Shown: piece after piece, positions 61,821-64,000 of the stretch | How positions within the stretch are numbered: position 1 is the stretch's first letter | How the letters are laid out: the number at the start of each line of letters is the position of its first letter | NCBI RefSeq assembly: GCF_026113935.1 | Contig: NZ_JAPEUL010000004.1 | Span: 806,001 to 870,000 of the forward strand | DNA: 64,000 nt | Origin: Marinomonas rhodophyticola | GTDB lineage: Bacteria; Pseudomonadota; Gammaproteobacteria; Pseudomonadales; Marinomonadaceae | Direction of reading: 5' to 3' | Translations under genes and position numbers: made by a program | The notes under the pieces: generated by a model | Told to the model about the DNA's origin: nothing | Database searches by the model: none | The model's input: the letters and a program-made list of their open reading frames with translations, nothing else

Positions 61821-61886
61821 ATTTACTTACCGAAGAATTCGGTATGTAAAAAAGGGGCACCTTTTGATTGAGGCGCCCCTTTTTTG
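61821..61886. terminator. Two hairpins between nfuA and the DAHP synthase gene
   Basis: TTTAC-TACCGAA / TTCGGTA-GTAAA (61821-61850) and GGGGC-CC / GG-GCCCC with A- and T-tracts (61849-61886). The second is a good bidirectional terminator. Confidence 0.8.
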
Positions 61887-61904
61887 TTGTGTGCTTTTTA
61901 ATGC

Positions 61905-62982
61905 TTATCCGCGTTGGCGTTTTGGTAATACGTCACGCAAGGCATTCGACATTTCTGTCAATGCTTTTTCCGTTGTTTCCCAGTCAATGCAGGCGTCAGT
62001 AATAGAGACGCCATATTGTAAATCCTCGAGATTGGCGGGCACCTTTTGATTGCCCCAGCCAATGTTGCTTTCTATCATTAACCCCATAATGGATTGGTTG
62101 CCATTAATAATTTGTTGTGTTGCATCTTCTGCGACAGTGACTTGGCGCTCAGGTTTTTTGCTAGAGTTCTCATGAGAGGTATCTACCATGATATTTACTT
62201 TAAGATTGGCTTTTGCCAGCTCTTGCTCTGCTTCTGCAACAAATTTTGTTTCGTAGTTTGGTTTGCCGCCACCGCCTCGAAGTACAATATGTCCGTAATC
62301 GTTGCCTTTTGTGTTTACAACAGTGACTTGACCTTCTTCGTTGATGCCCAAGAAAGAATGCGAGTGAGACACTGATTGCATGGCATTAATCGCAACGGTT
62401 AGTCCGCCATCCGTGCCGTTTTTGAAGCCAACTGGGCCAGATAGCCCTGATGCCATTTCGCGGTGGGTTTGCGATTCTGTGGTCCGAGGCTCCAATGGCA
62501 GACCAGCTAATGAGGTCTTGAATATACTGAGGTGAAATTGGATCTAGTGCTTCAGTGGCAAGAGGAAGACCAAGTTCGGCTAAATCAATAAGCAACTTAC
62601 GGCCAATACGAATGCCTTTATTGATATCAAATGTTCCATCTAGATTTGGATCGTTGATTAAACCTTTCCAGCCTACAGTAGTGCGTGGTTTTTCAAAATA
62701 AGCGCGCATGATGATGTAAAGTGTATCATCCAGTTTTTCCGCAAGGGCTTTTAGGCGTGTTGCATAATCTAGAGCGGCTTTCGGGTCATGAATGGAGCAT
62801 GGTCCAATAACGATTGCCAAGCGATGATCTTTTCCATCCATAATGTTTTTGATAATGTCGCGTGATTGCGCTACGTTGCTGCTAACACTTTCGCTTACGG
62901 GCAGCTCTTTCTTTAATTGACTCGGTGTTACCAGAGGGGTAAAGGAGGCAATATTTAAGTCTTCAAGACGTTTGTTACTCAT
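61905..62982 (-). CDS. aroG: 3-deoxy-7-phosphoheptulonate (DAHP) synthase, class I, one frameshift
   Basis: First enzyme of the shikimate pathway (PEP plus erythrose 4-phosphate). N-terminal part: LVTPSQLKKELPVSE, VIGPCSIHDPKAALDYA, MRAYFEKPRTTVGWKGLINDP and ATEALDPISPQYIQDLISWSAIGA. One surplus base near 62488 switches to a second frame starting RTTESQTHREMASGLSGPVGFKNGTDGG, then MVDTSHENSSKK. The repaired product has 358 residues (E. coli AroG 350). Which amino acid inhibits it cannot be read. aroA also lies in this window. Confidence 0.92.
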
Positions 62983-63078
62983 TGCGGGGTTTCCTGCTTT
63001 TTTGCTTTTAGTTATAGCTGCTTACAATATCGTGTTTTTCTCTTTGAATGAACCGCTTAGCTGTGATTTTTTGACTTT

Positions 63079-63852
63079 TTAGAAGAAAAGATATTTTACT
63101 CCAAAAGAGAGTAAGGCAGAGGCTAATAAAGGCTGTAATACATGATTTGGAACATGGCTTGCGATGCGGGTTCCAATATAGATGGTCGGGATAGAGCCAA
63201 TTAAAAGGGCGGCCAGTAAGGTGTAATCAACATTGCCCAAGAAAATATGTCCAGTACCCGCAACGAGGGTAAGGGGCACGGCGTGAGCTAGATCTGTCCC
63301 TACAATGTTTTTTGCTCTCATGGCGGGAAACAGTATCATCATTATAGCCGTGCCTAAAGCACCAGCGCCCACGGAAGTGAGTGTAACAAGGGCACCTAAA
63401 ATAAAGCCACAGATGAAGACAATTTTTGTGCTTTTACTTTCTGCCATATTGAAGCTGAATGTTTTGGTCAGTTTGGCTCTGAATAGTATAACGATGGCGG
63501 TTAAAACTAACATCGCGCCTAATGTGCTGGTGAGTATCTCTTGATAATGATCGGGCTTTTCAAATCTTGATAATGCCCATACTGTGATGAAAGATGCGGG
63601 AATACTGCCTGCTGCCATAGCGAAAACAATTTTCCAGTTCACATTGCCGCGTTTAGTGTGCATCACGACACCAGTGCTTTTGGCTATCCCTGCGTACATA
63701 AGGTCTGTACCAATGGCAATATGAGGTGGGAAGCCAAACATTAACAAAAGTGGCGTCATCAGTGAGCCACCGCCCACGCCCGTGATGCCGACCGCTAACC
63801 CAACAGCAGCGCCAGCAAAAACATACCAAATAAAATCCATAGAAAGCCACAT
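63079..63852 (-). CDS. TSUP family membrane transporter (TauE/SafE)
   Basis: A 257-residue protein with about eight transmembrane helices and the family signatures GLAVGITGVGGGSLMTPLLL near the N-terminus and LTSVGAGALGTAIMMILFP in the second half, an internal repeat. Members export sulfite or organosulfonates. It is adjacent and divergent to cysB and near cysI, which favours sulfite or another sulfur oxyanion; that substrate is inference. An ATG 4 codons in is an alternative start. Confidence 0.88.
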   Translation of the reverse strand: MWLSMDFIWYVFAGAAVGLAVGITGVGGGSLMTPLLLMFGFPPHIAIGTDLMYAGIAKSTGVVMHTKRGNVNWKIVFAMAAGSIPASFITVWALSRFEKPDHYQEILTSTLGAMLVLTAIVILFRAKLTKTFSFNMAESKSTKIVFICGFILGALVTLTSVGAGALGTAIMMILFPAMRAKNIVGTDLAHAVPLTLVAGTGHIFLGNVDYTLLAALLIGSIPTIYIGTRIASHVPNHVLQPLLASALLSFGVKYLFF

Positions 63853-63947
63853 TAAGGTTATTTAAGCTGGCAACACTAGAGGTTTTTTACTATTCTATAA
63901 AGTAATATTTTATTATGTTTTTAACTCTTTTTCGAATAAGGCTCGCA

Positions 63948-64000
63948 ATGAAGTTACAACAGCTTAGGTACATATGGGAAGTGGCGCGTCATGACTTAAA
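63948..64000 (+). CDS. cysB: CysB-like LysR regulator, N-terminal fragment
   Basis: Only 17 codons are inside the window: MKLQQLRYIWEVARHDL. This is the characteristic N-terminus of CysB/Cbl, the activator of sulfate assimilation. The position beside a TSUP transporter and cysI fits. Confidence 0.75.
   Translation, partial: MKLQQLRYIWEVARHDL

Overview
The window looks like chromosomal DNA of a marine gammaproteobacterium of the Oceanospirillales type, most probably Marinomonas or a close relative. This rests on gene order (degS, nif3, zapG, zapE, rplM-rpsI, sspA-sspB; lpoA-yraN-diaA divergent from rsmI; cysI plus DUF934), on protein sequences recognised by eye and on moderate GC content. No database search was run. 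Almost everything is core metabolism or housekeeping. I see no prophage, insertion sequence, rRNA or CRISPR array.

Layout. 0-5.5 kb: envelope protease, cell-division factors (zapG, zapE), ribosomal proteins L13/S9 and stringent starvation proteins SspA/SspB; the petABC genes often found between rpsI and sspA are absent. 5.5-9.2 kb: diaA, yraN and lpoA on the minus strand, divergent from rsmI. 9.2-15.2 kb: a thiamine operon, thiC-thiDE-thiS-thiG-thiH, behind a consensus promoter and a TPP riboswitch. 15.4-18.5 kb: a Spy/CpxP-like periplasmic protein, aroA and an aldo/keto reductase. 18.7-22.7 kb: a signalling cluster of a secreted molybdopterin-fold protein, a membrane hybrid histidine kinase and a REC-HD-GYP c-di-GMP phosphodiesterase. 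22.7-31 kb: ychJ, sbcB, an AI-2E family permease, a DeaD-like helicase, an LtaS-like sulfatase, pyrC and tRNA-Leu(UAG). 31-43.4 kb: DUF599 protein, O-methyltransferase, a DUF2145 / small secreted protein / XRE regulator cassette, htpG, a secreted LigE-type DNA ligase, a hydrolase, a BigR/SqrR-like ArsR repressor, xthA, gor and pepD. 43.4-44.7 kb is a gene-poor scar with remnants of two toxin-antitoxin antitoxins. 44.8-58 kb: an unusual ferredoxin fusion, sbcDC, minCDE, a di-haem cytochrome c peroxidase, tas and a second EF-G (fusA2). 58-64 kb: an SH3 protein and a sulfur/Fe-S neighbourhood (DUF934, cysI, nfuA, a TSUP transporter, the start of cysB) with a DAHP synthase.

A dominant property of the window is that about fifteen otherwise well conserved genes carry one to three single-base frameshifts (zapE, diaA, lpoA, thiC, the hybrid kinase, ychJ, sbcB, the LtaS-like gene, pyrC, the ferredoxin gene, minC, minD, the peroxidase gene, DUF934, the DAHP synthase gene). 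Many fall in short homopolymers, and in nearly all cases repairing one base restores a protein of normal family length. I read these as base-calling or assembly errors, not as gene decay. One of them makes minD and minE look like a single fused gene. Coordinates for these genes span the whole repaired reading frame.

The least routine biology is the 18.7-22.7 kb signalling cluster, the 32.9-35 kb DUF2145 cassette with duplicated operator-like sequences, the orphan persulfide-sensor-like repressor at 38.9 kb, the ferredoxin fusion at 44.8 kb and the antitoxin scar at 43.4-44.7 kb.
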